Origin: Caulobacter zeae
Lineage (GTDB): Bacteria; Pseudomonadota; Alphaproteobacteria; Caulobacterales; Caulobacteraceae
Assembly (NCBI RefSeq): GCF_002858925.1
Contig: NZ_PJRS01000029.1
Span: 1-49,037 of the forward strand
DNA: 49,037 bases
Direction of reading: 5' to 3'
Position numbers and translations under genes: made by a program. Below are positions 10,166 through 18,236 of the stretch, piece after piece. The notes beneath the pieces are model-generated. The model searched no databases, had not been told where the DNA came from, and saw nothing but the letters and a program-made list of their open reading frames with translations. Within the stretch, counting starts at the first letter, position 1. Every line of letters starts with the position of its first letter.

Positions 10166-12217
10166 TTGCCCCTGTCGTGGAGCTGCGTCAGCGCATGCCT
10201 GCTGGCCCTGTCCGCCGCCGAGCCGCCGGAAACCGTCCCGGCCGCCGAGACGGAGCCCCACGCCGTGGGCGAGATCGTCATCCTGGGGCGACGCGGCGCA
10301 GCCCGCGACGTCACCCTGGGCGCGGGCGAGATCACCCAGGCCACTTCGCCGTCCAGCCGCTCGGTCGAGCGTGACCTGCTCGACGCCGTCGGGGCCGGGC
10401 GCCTGGCCGACGCGCTGGAGCTGACCAGCGGCGTGTCCCAGCAGAACAACCGCGGCGGCTTCCTCGACAACTTCGCCATCCGCGGCTTTCTCGGCACGCC
10501 CGACGGCGGGGCGGAATATTATGTCGACGGCTTCCTGGCCAACCGGGGCCTGGCGCCGCCCCGCGACCCGGCCACGGCAGAGCGCGTCGAGATCCTGAAA
10601 GGCCCGGCCGGCGCCCTGTTCGGCGACATCGATCCGGCCGGCCGCGTCAACATCGTCTCCAAGACCCCGCAGTTCGTGCGCGGCGGGCATGTGGCCGCCA
10701 CCGTCGGCTCGTTCGGCCTGCGCCGGGGCGAGATCGACTTCACCGGTCCGCTGTCCGACACCCTGGCCGCCCGCCTGGTGGTCGCCGACGAACGCAGCGA
10801 CGGCTGGCGCGACCATGTCGACCTGCACCGCCGCGCCATCGCCCCGTCGCTGACCTGGCGGCCCACCGACGCGTTGCGCCTGACCTATGTGGGCGAGTTC
10901 ACCGTCTTCGACGCGCCCTTCGACCGCGGCGTGCCGGCGGTGAACGGCGACGCCCTGGCCATCCCGCGTTCGCGCTTCTTTGGCGAGCCGGGCGACGGAA
11001 CGACCCGCTTCCGCAACGAGCGCCACCAGCTGACCGGCGAGTACGAACTGTCGTCCGACTGGCGCCTGACGGCCGGTTTCGCCTACCGCACCGGCGACAT
11101 GCACGGCTTCTCCAGCGACCAGTCGCGCCTGGTCGGCCGCCAGCTGTGGCGCCAGCGGCGCGAGCGCGACTATGCGGTGGAGGACGTCTCGGGCCGCCTC
11201 GAGCTGGACGGCCGCATCGGCGCGCACCACCTCAATGTCGGGGTGAAGGGCTACACCCTCGACTACAGCGAGTTCCTGCTGCGCCGGAACCCGACCGCCG
11301 CCGCGCCGCACGCCATCTCGATCGACGCGCTGGTCTATGGCGGCCAGGCCCTGCCGCTCTTGCCCTTCACCGACAACCGCGAGACCCGCCGCGTCACCAC
11401 CCTCTACGCCCAGGACCTGTGGCAGGTCTCCGAGCGCCTCAGCCTGCTGGCCGGCGTGCGGGTCGACGACTACCGCCAGACCGTGCGCAACAACCGCACC
11501 GGCGCGGTCGGGCGCGGCGAGGGCTCGCCCGTCGACTACCGCCTGGGCGCCCGCTATCAGCTGACGAACGCCCTGACCGCCCACGCCAGCTTCGGCCGCT
11601 CGTTCCTGCTCAACTCCGGCACCGGCCGCACCGGCCAGGGCTTCGCGCCCGAGAAGGGCGAGGGCTGGGAGCTGGGGCTCTCGGGCCGCTGGCCGGGCGT
11701 CGACCTGGCGGTGGCGCTGTTCGACATCGAAAAGCAGAACATCCTGGCCAACGATCCCGTCGACGCCAGCTTCCTGGCCCCCGTCGGCCAGCTGACCAGC
11801 CGGGGCGTCGAGTTCGACGGTTCGTTCGAGGTCAGCGCCGCCTGGCGCGTGGTGGTCAACTACGCCTGGACCGACGCCAAGGCCGACGACACCGCCTTCG
11901 CCAGCGACGCGGTGCTGAACGTGCCCGAGCATTCGGGCGGCGCCTTCGCCGTGGGGACCTTCGACAGGTGGTCGCTGACGGTGGGCGCCAGCTACATGGG
12001 CGACCGGGCGGGGGCGCTGGACGGCTCGGGCCTGATCCTGCCGTCCTACTGGAAGGCCAAGGCGACGGTGGAGTACGCCGTGACGCCGAGGGTCGATGTC
12101 CGTCTCGAGGTCGACAACCTCTTCGACGAGCACTACGCCCAGAGCTCCTACAGCCCCGTCTGGATCTTCCCCGGCGCGCCGCGGACGTTGCGGGCCAGCG
12201 TCAAGGCGCGGCTGTAA
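10166..12217 (+). CDS. TonB-dependent siderophore-type outer-membrane receptor
   Basis: A 683-residue outer-membrane transporter. The N-terminus has a signal-peptide-like hydrophobic stretch (SCVSACLLALSAAEPPE). A plug domain follows, with FAIRGF, YYVDGF, ERVEILKGPAGALFGDIDPAG and VNIVSKTP, a pattern typical of FhuA-type ferric-siderophore receptors. The 22-strand barrel ends in an aromatic-rich C-terminus with LEVDNLFDEHYAQSSY and a final hydrophobic strand. It should import an iron chelate with energy from TonB-ExbBD, which are not in this window. The start is a TTG at 10166 with a GGAG ribosome site 10 bases upstream. The ligand is unknown. The divergent membrane protein at 10113 may be a functional partner, but only proximity supports that. 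Confidence 0.9.
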   Translation: MPLSWSCVSACLLALSAAEPPETVPAAETEPHAVGEIVILGRRGAARDVTLGAGEITQATSPSSRSVERDLLDAVGAGRLADALELTSGVSQQNNRGGFLDNFAIRGFLGTPDGGAEYYVDGFLANRGLAPPRDPATAERVEILKGPAGALFGDIDPAGRVNIVSKTPQFVRGGHVAATVGSFGLRRGEIDFTGPLSDTLAARLVVADERSDGWRDHVDLHRRAIAPSLTWRPTDALRLTYVGEFTVFDAPFDRGVPAVNGDALAIPRSRFFGEPGDGTTRFRNERHQLTGEYELSSDWRLTAGFAYRTGDMHGFSSDQSRLVGRQLWRQRRERDYAVEDVSGRLELDGRIGAHHLNVGVKGYTLDYSEFLLRRNPTAAAPHAISIDALVYGGQALPLLPFTDNRETRRVTTLYAQDLWQVSERLSLLAGVRVDDYRQTVRNNRTGAVGRGEGSPVDYRLGARYQLTNALTAHASFGRSFLLNSGTGRTGQGFAPEKGEGWELGLSGRWPGVDLAVALFDIEKQNILANDPVDASFLAPVGQLTSRGVEFDGSFEVSAAWRVVVNYAWTDAKADDTAFASDAVLNVPEHSGGAFAVGTFDRWSLTVGASYMGDRAGALDGSGLILPSYWKAKATVEYAVTPRVDVRLEVDNLFDEHYAQSSYSPVWIFPGAPRTLRASVKARL

Positions 12218-12237
12218 ATCTACGGCCTCAAAAGCCC

Positions 12238-12384
12238 GTCATCCCGGAAACGGCGAAGCCGTTATCCGGGACCCAGGGGGACCGGGCGCGGCGTCAAGAT
12301 TCGCCGCCCAGCCGGTATCCGATGCATTGCGGCGACCCCTGGGTCCCGGGTCTACGCTGCGCTACGCCCGGGATGACGAAGTAG
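12238..12384. repeat. Bipartite inverted hairpin repeat (family C)
   Basis: Two hairpin arms face each other. The left arm begins GTCATCCCGG and continues with a hairpin to CCGGGACCCAGGGG. The right arm reads CCCCTGGGTCCCGGG, a hairpin loop, then CCCGGGATGAC. The whole is a long imperfect inverted repeat with a 60-base core. Related copies lie at 39578 and 48818. It fills the gap between the convergent receptor and MBL-fold genes. Confidence 0.85.
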
Positions 12385-12393
12385 GGGAACGCC

Positions 12394-13290
12394 TCAGGCC
12401 AGCCGATACTCGCTGTCCAGCCCTGGCGGCCCGTCACAGACCACCCGGCCCTCCCGCACCAGCAGCACCAGGTGCGCCAGCATCGACAGCGCCGCCGCCG
12501 GATGCAGGCGCGGATCCACCGCCGCGTAGAGCACAGGCACCATCGCTTTGATCTGCGCGGGGCCACCGGTCAGCGCGGCCAGCACCTGGGCTTCCCTCGC
12601 CCGGCGGTGGTCGACATAGGCCGCAAGGAAGGGCGCCACCTCGCGCACCGGCGAGCCGTGGGTCGGCCACAGGGTCTCGAAATCCCGGGCCTGGATCTTG
12701 GCCAGGCTTGCGAAATAGTCGCCCATGTCGCCGTCCGGCGGGGTGATCACCGTCGTGGACCAGCCCATGACGTGGTCGCCGCTGAAGAGGGCGTTCTCTT
12801 CCTTCAGCGCAAAGCAGACGTGGTTGGAGGTGTGGCCCGGCGTGGTGATCGCTTCCAGCGTCCAGCCGGGACCTTCGAAGACGTCGCCGTCGGCGATCTC
12901 GATGTCGGGCCGGAACTGGCCGTCGTCCTCGGCGTCCAGCTGCACACCCGTCTCTTCCGAGACTTCCAGCGCCGGCGCAGGCCGTCCCCAGATCCTGGCC
13001 CCCGTCCTCTGCGCCAGCGGGCCGGCGAGGGGCGAGTGGTCGGCGTGGTGGTGGGTCACCAGGATGTGGCTGACGGTCTCGCCCTCGATCGCCGCCAGCA
13101 GGGCGTCCAGATGGGCGGGCATGTCGGGGCCCGGATCGATCACCGCCACGACGCCGCGGCCGACGATGTAGGTCCCCGTACCGGTGTAGGTGAACGGCCC
13201 CGGATTGTCGGCGATCACACGCCGGATCAGCGGCGAGACCTGGTCGCAGCGGCCGTACTCGAACTCGATCTCGCGGACGAAGGGGATCAT
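12394..13290 (-). CDS. MBL-fold metallo-hydrolase
   Basis: A 298-residue metallo-beta-lactamase-fold protein. Metal ligands are visible as THHHADHSPL (about residues 80-89), the His in TTPGHTSNH, the Asp in FSGDHVMG and the His in WPTHGSPV. The order and spacing resemble LACTB2/glyoxalase-II-like hydrolases that use two Zn or Fe ions. A C-terminal winged-helix-like region (about 230-298) is typical of LACTB2-like members. There is no signal peptide. The substrate could be a thioester, a nucleic acid or another hydrolysable metabolite; the sequence does not decide. Convergent with the siderophore-type receptor across a repeat element. Confidence 0.88.
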   Translation of the reverse strand: MIPFVREIEFEYGRCDQVSPLIRRVIADNPGPFTYTGTGTYIVGRGVVAVIDPGPDMPAHLDALLAAIEGETVSHILVTHHHADHSPLAGPLAQRTGARIWGRPAPALEVSEETGVQLDAEDDGQFRPDIEIADGDVFEGPGWTLEAITTPGHTSNHVCFALKEENALFSGDHVMGWSTTVITPPDGDMGDYFASLAKIQARDFETLWPTHGSPVREVAPFLAAYVDHRRAREAQVLAALTGGPAQIKAMVPVLYAAVDPRLHPAAALSMLAHLVLLVREGRVVCDGPPGLDSEYRLA

Positions 13291-13356
13291 CGCGACCCAT
13301 CCTGAGCGGCGCCGGTCTTGCGCTTAACGACTCGTAAACCCTGCGGAGTACGGATC

Positions 13357-13509
13357 ATGGCGGCCGACACGGCGATTTTTGTCTCAAAACGGCTCCAGCG
13401 CGCGGCCTTCGCCATCCTGTGTCTCATTACGGCGCAGTTCGTGCTGGCGTCCTGCGAGCCCGAACCCAGCCCGATGGCCGCTCGCGTCGGAACGCTGGGC
13501 GGCTACTAG
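13357..13509 (+). CDS. Small putative lipoprotein, 50 residues
   Basis: The ATG at 13357 has a GGAG ribosome site 9 bases upstream. The product has a basic N-terminus (SKRLQR), a hydrophobic core (AAFAILCLITAQFVL) and the lipobox-like LASC, followed by a short Pro-rich tail. If the Cys is lipidated the mature protein is only about 18 residues. An upstream in-frame ATG at 13318 lacks a good ribosome site. It may be a small envelope entericidin-like peptide, but I do not recognise a family. Confidence 0.5.
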   Translation: MAADTAIFVSKRLQRAAFAILCLITAQFVLASCEPEPSPMAARVGTLGGY

Positions 13510-13517
13510 ACGGGATT

Positions 13518-13928
13518 TCAGTGCGGCAGGACGCCGGAGAGGTCGTAGCCGGCCTCATAGCCCTGCTTCACCAGCGTCTCGCGATCGGCCGCGCCCGACA
13601 GCGCCTGGCCGATCGACCAGGTGACGATCGAGCGGGTGCCCGAGCGGCAGAAGGCCAGGACCGGGCCGTCGGCGGCCTCGACCGCTTCGCGCACCGCGTC
13701 CACCTGCTCCTGGGTCGGTCCGCCGCGCACCGGCACGTGCAGGTAGGAAAGACCCGCGGCCTTGGCCGCCGCCTCGATCTCGGCGCTGGTCGGCTGGCTG
13801 GGGTCTTCACCGTCGGGACGGTTGTTGACGATCAGCGAAAAGCCTTCGGCCTTGGCCCGGGCCACGTCGTCGGTGCTGATCTGGGGGCTGACCGACAGGC
13901 TGTCGGTCACGCGGCGGAAATCGGTCAT
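13518..13928 (-). CDS. TIGR01244-type sulfur transferase/phosphatase-like protein
   Basis: A 136-residue protein. SPQISTDDVARAKAEGFSLI, then VNNRPDGE, then PVRGGPT and the active-site loop CRSGTRS (Cys94) match the small TIGR01244 family, related to the beta-lactamase-hydrolase-like (Blh) N-domain and to protein tyrosine phosphatase/rhodanese folds. The loop has Arg five residues after Cys rather than the six of canonical PTP loops, a feature of this family. Homologs in other bacteria have been linked to sulfide or persulfide handling and biofilm phenotypes; the role here is unknown. It starts at the ATG at 13928. The 13357 lipoprotein converges on it with only 8 bases between the stops. Confidence 0.82.
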   Translation of the reverse strand: MTDFRRVTDSLSVSPQISTDDVARAKAEGFSLIVNNRPDGEDPSQPTSAEIEAAAKAAGLSYLHVPVRGGPTQEQVDAVREAVEAADGPVLAFCRSGTRSIVTWSIGQALSGAADRETLVKQGYEAGYDLSGVLPH

Positions 13929-14002
13929 GGGCGTCGGGCCTCGAAGAACCTCTATAACAAGGTCCTTCAGATGCGCGGCGCGGGCGGCCAGGGCAAGCCC
14001 TA

Positions 14003-14518
14003 CTAGTCGACGCGGCGCGCCCGGATGGCCGTCTGGCCGTCGATATTGAGGAAGAAGCTCCCCATCGACGCCTTGCGGATGGCGATCTTCGAGCCCGGCT
14101 TGGGCGCGCGGCGCACCGGATCGCGACCGACCTGGTCCCACTTGGCGCCGTCTTCCAACACGATGGTCCAGCCGCCGGTTCCATTCTGCCAGGCCTGCTT
14201 GGCCACGCCCTCGACGCGGTCCAGCGCCTCGGGCTTCTCGCCCTTGCCGCCGAACAGGTCGAGCTTGGGCAGGTTGAAGCCGAAGGCCTCGCGCTTGACG
14301 GTCTCCACCTTCTGGCGGTCCAGCACCACGATGTCGCCGGCCGCATCGGCCGCCACCAGCGCGCTCGCGGCCTTGTCGTAGCAGGCCAGGCGGGCATCGG
14401 CCTCGGCGATTGCGCGGCACGCGGTCACCGCGTCCAGCGCGGTCGGGCCGGCGGCCAGGGCTGAGGCGGGGAGGGTGCCCAGGACGAGCAGGGCGAGCGG
14501 AAGCTGAATCGAGCGCAT
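14003..14518 (-). CDS. Secreted hypothetical protein, 171 residues
   Basis: A signal peptide (MRSIQLPLALLVLGTLPAS then ALAAG) predicts export to the periplasm. The mature part starts with a paired-Cys motif CRAIAEADARLACYDKAA, a pattern shared by several small alphaproteobacterial envelope proteins, and then a beta-rich half containing GGWTIVLEDGAKWDQVGRDPVRR and KPGSKIAIRKASMGSFFLNIDG. I do not know a function. It lies upstream of, and on the same strand as, the TIGR01244-type gene, 74 bases away. Confidence 0.7.
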   Translation of the reverse strand: MRSIQLPLALLVLGTLPASALAAGPTALDAVTACRAIAEADARLACYDKAASALVAADAAGDIVVLDRQKVETVKREAFGFNLPKLDLFGGKGEKPEALDRVEGVAKQAWQNGTGGWTIVLEDGAKWDQVGRDPVRRAPKPGSKIAIRKASMGSFFLNIDGQTAIRARRVD

Positions 14519-14975
14519 GAACGGATCCGACTGGCGAGGAAGCGGTCCCGGGGGAGACCGATATGTGTCGCGGACGACACGCGGTCAGATTGTGGCGCCA
14601 CTATGGCCGCTCACGAGCCCGCAAGGGGATCGTCGTGCGAGAATCGCGTTTCAGGAAGTGAACATATTCCGGTAGTGGCGTTATTTCAAAGCGGAGAAAA
14701 TTGCCACTAAGCCGCCTTATTTGAACAATCATGCGCTAGCTTGGCCGTATAACGCGGTTCTAGCGGCTGTAATCTGCCGCATAGGCGACAGCAGTGTGTT
14801 CAATTTGCGACAGGCACGATGCTTCAGGTTACATAACCGTAATCGGAAATTGACCGCCGAGAGCGGGCGCTCCTAACGTCCCCGCCAACCGGGCTGTGAG
14901 CAGCCTGGGATTGCAAGACGTGGGCATGACGGCTGGAGACTTCGTCCCTGCCGGCCCATTCTCGGAGGGATTCCA
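14519..14975 (+). other. Intergenic region and likely long leader of the TonB receptor
   Basis: 457 bp without a credible gene. Base composition drops to AT-richer around 14660-14760, which is where a promoter would be expected. A weak candidate is TTGCGA near 14806 with GTTACA 17 bases downstream; I would not defend it strongly. The last 130 bases are GC-rich and could be a structured leader. A strong CGGAGGG ribosome site lies at 14962-14968. GANTC sites occur at 14640 and 14967. Confidence 0.4.
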
Positions 14976-17810
14976 TTGAAGATTCAGATGACGCGTAAGC
15001 GCCTGCTGACGACGACCATCATCAGCGGCCTCGCGATCGCCGCGGCCAGCGCCGGTGTGGCGTCGGCCCAGACGGCTCCCGAAGGCGAGTCGACGGAAAT
15101 CGAAGCCGTCGTGGTCACCGGCTCGCGTATCGCGCGCCAGGACTACGTGGCCAACAGCCCGATCTCGACGGTGACGTCGGAGGCCATCCAGGCCGCTGGT
15201 TCGACCACCACCGAAGACGTGCTGAACCGTCTGCCGCAGGTGATGCCCGGCCTGACCGCCGCTTCGAACAACCCGTCCGACGGCACGGCCACCGTCGACC
15301 TGCGTGGCGTGGGGGCGTCGCGTACCCTGGTGCTGGTCAACGGTCACCGCATGAACCCGTCGACGCGCGCTAACACCGTCGACCTGAACAACATCCCGAC
15401 CGCCCTGATCGACAAGGTCGAGATCGTCACCGGCGGCGCCTCGGCCGTGTACGGTTCGGACGCTCTGTCGGGCGTCGTGAACTTCCAGTTGAAGAAGGAC
15501 TTCGAAGGCGTCGAAGTCGGCACCCAGTGGACCGGCACCGAAATCGGCGACGGCAAGACCACCAACACCTACGTCCTGATCGGCGCCAACACGCCGGACG
15601 GCAAGGGTAACGTCACCGCCTACGCCAACTACTACAGCCGCGACAAGATCCTGCCGAACGCCGACCGTCCGTGGTCGCTGGTGTCCAACGCCGGCGGTTC
15701 GGGCACGGGCGTGACGGGCGCCGCCAGCGCCATCGGCACCAACCCCTTCGGCGGTTCGACCTCGAGCCCGCTGAACGTCCGCTACGGCTTCAACACCAAC
15801 GGCACCCCGCGTCCGTTCGTCAACACCCTGGCTGGCGACCGCTACAACTTCTCGCCGGTCAATAACCTGCTGTCGCCGGGCGAGCGCTTCAACATCACCG
15901 CTCTGGGCAACTACGAGATCACCGACCGCCTGACCGCGACGGCTGAACTGTTCTACTCGGACAGCCGCAACTCGGCTCAGCTGGCCCCGACCCCGGCCAC
16001 CGCGATCCAGATCCCGTACAACAACCCCTTCGTCTCGCCGGCCCTGGCCGCCCTGCTGGCCACCCGTCCGAACCCGACGGCCCCGATCTTCTTCGATCGC
16101 CGTATGGAAGAAGTCGGCCCGCGCGTTGAGACCCGCGACTCCGACCTGTACCAGATCAACCTCGGCCTGAAGGCCGATCTGGGCCACGGCTGGACCGGTG
16201 AAGCCTTCTACAGCTTCGGCCGCACCGAGTTCCGCGTCGGCGTGCAGAACGACGTCTCGCGTTCGAAGGTCGCCGCGGCGATCGCTTCGGGCGCCGGCGC
16301 CAGCACCACGAGCTGCTCGACCGCCTCGCTGGCGCTGTTCCCAACCTGCGCCCCGCTGAACATGTTCGGCGCCGGCACGATCTCGCCCGCCGCGGCCAAC
16401 TTCATCCGCCTGAACTTCTCGGACCTGACCGTGTTCGAGCGTAACGTCGGTTCGGTGTACGCCACCGGTCCGCTGTTCAAGCTGCCGGCCGGCGACCTGT
16501 CGGTGGCCGTCGGCGCCGAATGGCGCGAAGACAGCCTGGCCTTCACCCCCGACGCGGCCAAGAACGCCGGCGACATCTTCGGCTTCAACGCCGAACGCGC
16601 CGTTGGCGGCGCCTCGAGCGTGGGCGAACTCTACGCCGAAGCCGTGGTTCCGCTGGTCGCCGACGTGACCGGCGTGCAGTACCTGGGCCTGGAACTGGGC
16701 GGCCGCTACTCCGACTACTCGTCGGTCGGCAGCGTCTACAGCTACAAGGTCGGTCTGGAATACAAGCCGATCTCGGACATCAAGCTGCGCGCGATGTTCC
16801 AGAAGGCCAGCCGCGCTCCGTCGGTGTTCGAACTGTACCAGTCGGGCGACCAAGGCTTCCCGGCCGTGCTCGACCCCTGCACCACCGTCAACCCGGGCAC
16901 GGGCGCTGCTCGCACCCTGTCGGCCTCGGTTCGCACCTTCTGTACCGCTCAGCTGGGCTATGATCCGGTCGCCGGCAACTTCGTCGCCCAGAACACCCAG
17001 ACGGAGTCGTTCTTCTACGGCAACCCGAGCCTGAACGAAGAGAAGTCGGAAACGATCACCTTCGGCGTCGTCTGGCAGCCGAGCTTCATCTCGGGCCTGA
17101 GCGCCACGGTCGACTACTACGATATCAAGATCGACGACTACATCGGCACGATCAAGGGCGGCGTCTCGGGCATCGTCAACGACTGCTTCGCCTCGGGCAG
17201 CCTGACCTCGGCCGCCTGCTTCGACTCGGGCATCAACCTGCCGCTGATCTACCGCGACGCGGCCGGCAACCTGAAGGCCCGCGCGCCGCTCGGCAACGTG
17301 TCGGCTCTGCAGACCAAGGGCATCGACGTGGCCGTCTCGTACGGCTGGAACGTTCCGTGGGCCGGCGGCATCTGGGGCGACAAGCTGCAGTTCGACCTGT
17401 CGAGCACCTATCTCGACAGCTACGAGCTGGACGGCATCGACTACAAGGGCACCATCGGCGCCTACAACATCTCGGCCTCGCTGCCGGAATGGAAGGCCAG
17501 CCTGCGCGTTGGTTATGATGTCGGCCCGGTCCGCCTGGCCTACACCGGCACCTACATCGGCAAGATGGACAACCAAGGCAACATCCCCGAGTTCGAGGAT
17601 GGCGGCTACAACACCGTCAAGGCCTTCATGTATCACGACGTCAGCGCCCGCTGGAACGTCAACGACAACGTCGAAGTCTTCGGCGGCGTTCGCAACCTCG
17701 GCGACAAGAAGCCGCCGGTGTTCGACAACTCGCCGGACGGCAACACCGACCCGAACACCTACGACATCCTGGGTCGTTCGTACTTCCTCGGCGCCAAGCT
17801 GCGCTTCTAA
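14976..17810 (+). CDS. Large TonB-dependent receptor, probably highly expressed
   Basis: A 944-residue outer-membrane receptor. It has a signal peptide (TRKRLLTTTIISGLAIAAAS ... ASAQ), a TonB-box-like stretch (IEAVVVTGSR), and a plug with VDLRGVGASRTLVLVNGHR, TALIDKVEIVTGGASAVYGSDALSG and VVNFQLKKDF. The barrel ends FLGAKLRF. The subfamily (VVVTGSRI, LVNGHRM) is the large Caulobacter/Sphingomonas group often linked to carbohydrate or peptide uptake rather than siderophores. Four extracellular-loop Cys residues are seen (SCSTASLALFPTCAP and others). Codon use is richer in CGT, GCT and GGT than in its neighbours, a sign of high expression. The start is a TTG at 14976, preferred because CGGAGGG lies 7 bases upstream; an ATG at 14988 is the alternative. 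Confidence 0.92.
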   Translation: MKIQMTRKRLLTTTIISGLAIAAASAGVASAQTAPEGESTEIEAVVVTGSRIARQDYVANSPISTVTSEAIQAAGSTTTEDVLNRLPQVMPGLTAASNNPSDGTATVDLRGVGASRTLVLVNGHRMNPSTRANTVDLNNIPTALIDKVEIVTGGASAVYGSDALSGVVNFQLKKDFEGVEVGTQWTGTEIGDGKTTNTYVLIGANTPDGKGNVTAYANYYSRDKILPNADRPWSLVSNAGGSGTGVTGAASAIGTNPFGGSTSSPLNVRYGFNTNGTPRPFVNTLAGDRYNFSPVNNLLSPGERFNITALGNYEITDRLTATAELFYSDSRNSAQLAPTPATAIQIPYNNPFVSPALAALLATRPNPTAPIFFDRRMEEVGPRVETRDSDLYQINLGLKADLGHGWTGEAFYSFGRTEFRVGVQNDVSRSKVAAAIASGAGASTTSCSTASLALFPTCAPLNMFGAGTISPAAANFIRLNFSDLTVFERNVGSVYATGPLFKLPAGDLSVAVGAEWREDSLAFTPDAAKNAGDIFGFNAERAVGGASSVGELYAEAVVPLVADVTGVQYLGLELGGRYSDYSSVGSVYSYKVGLEYKPISDIKLRAMFQKASRAPSVFELYQSGDQGFPAVLDPCTTVNPGTGAARTLSASVRTFCTAQLGYDPVAGNFVAQNTQTESFFYGNPSLNEEKSETITFGVVWQPSFISGLSATVDYYDIKIDDYIGTIKGGVSGIVNDCFASGSLTSAACFDSGINLPLIYRDAAGNLKARAPLGNVSALQTKGIDVAVSYGWNVPWAGGIWGDKLQFDLSSTYLDSYELDGIDYKGTIGAYNISASLPEWKASLRVGYDVGPVRLAYTGTYIGKMDNQGNIPEFEDGGYNTVKAFMYHDVSARWNVNDNVEVFGGVRNLGDKKPPVFDNSPDGNTDPNTYDILGRSYFLGAKLRF

Positions 17811-17863
17811 GCAGCCTGGCGTTCGCCCCGGCGGTCGCAAGACCGCCGGGACAGACGGCATCG

Positions 17864-17896
17864 ACGGCGGGTCCGAAAGGACCCGCCGTTTTTGTT
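17864..17896 (+). terminator. Rho-independent terminator after the TonB receptor
   Basis: CGGCGGGTCC, loop GAAA, GGACCCGCCG, then TTTTTGTTT. A perfect 10-bp stem 54 bases after the receptor stop. Textbook intrinsic terminator. Confidence 0.93.
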
Positions 17897-17904
17897 TGCG
17901 CGCA

Positions 17905-18166
17905 AGGCCCCCCGTGGGGAGGCGATCGCGCAGCGATCGGTGGGGGGAGCCCTCACGAAACCGACTGACGCCCTGAAAGCTGAAACCGGCCCCCCGCCGG
18001 CCGCCTCCCCAAGAGGGGGCGCCGCCTCAGACCCTCCCCCCGAAGGGGGAGGTGGCCCGAAGGGCCGGAGGGGGAAGTTCCTGATGAGCCTGAGCCGAGC
18101 GCCGACGTGGGAAGTCACTTCCCCCTCAGTCGCTTCGCGACAGCTCCCCCTTCAGGGGGAGCGTCT
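17905..18166. repeat. Cluster of tandem hairpin repeats (families A and related)
   Basis: This gene-free stretch holds four GC-rich modules side by side. At 17909 there is CCCCCCGTGGGGAGG followed by a GCGATCGCGCAGCGATCG hairpin. At 17985 there is CCGGCCCCCCGCCGG with CTCCCCAAGAGGGGG. A full family A element with GGCCCGAAGGGCC is at 18031-18074. At 18118 there is CTTCCCCCTCAGTCGCTTCG with GCGACAGCTCCCCCTTC. They fill the space between two convergent genes and their terminators. Confidence 0.8.
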
Positions 18167-18180
18167 TTGTGAGCGCGCCC

Positions 18181-18213
18181 AAACAAAAAAGGCCGCCCCT
18201 TTCGGAGCGGCCC
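18181..18213 (-). terminator. Rho-independent terminator of sppA
   Basis: On the minus strand: GGGCCGCTCC, GAAA loop, GGGGCGGCC, then TTTTTTGTTT. It lies 24 bases beyond the sppA stop. Clear hairpin plus U tract. Confidence 0.9.
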
Positions 18214-18236
18214 TTCTCGTGAAGCCGGTCTGTCGA

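Noticed and set aside
13568..14420. Long minus-strand frame joining the TIGR01244-type gene to sequence upstream
   Set aside because: The extension lies in a different frame of the secreted protein gene; the conserved start MTDFRRV at 13928 is clear.
14829..17861. A 1010-codon minus-strand frame opposite the large TonB receptor
   Set aside because: Antisense shadow with repetitive Gly/Val/Asp/Arg composition and no start context.
17905..18166. Hairpin-rich stretch considered as a CRISPR array
   Set aside because: The units differ in sequence and length, and there are no regular unique spacers or cas genes.
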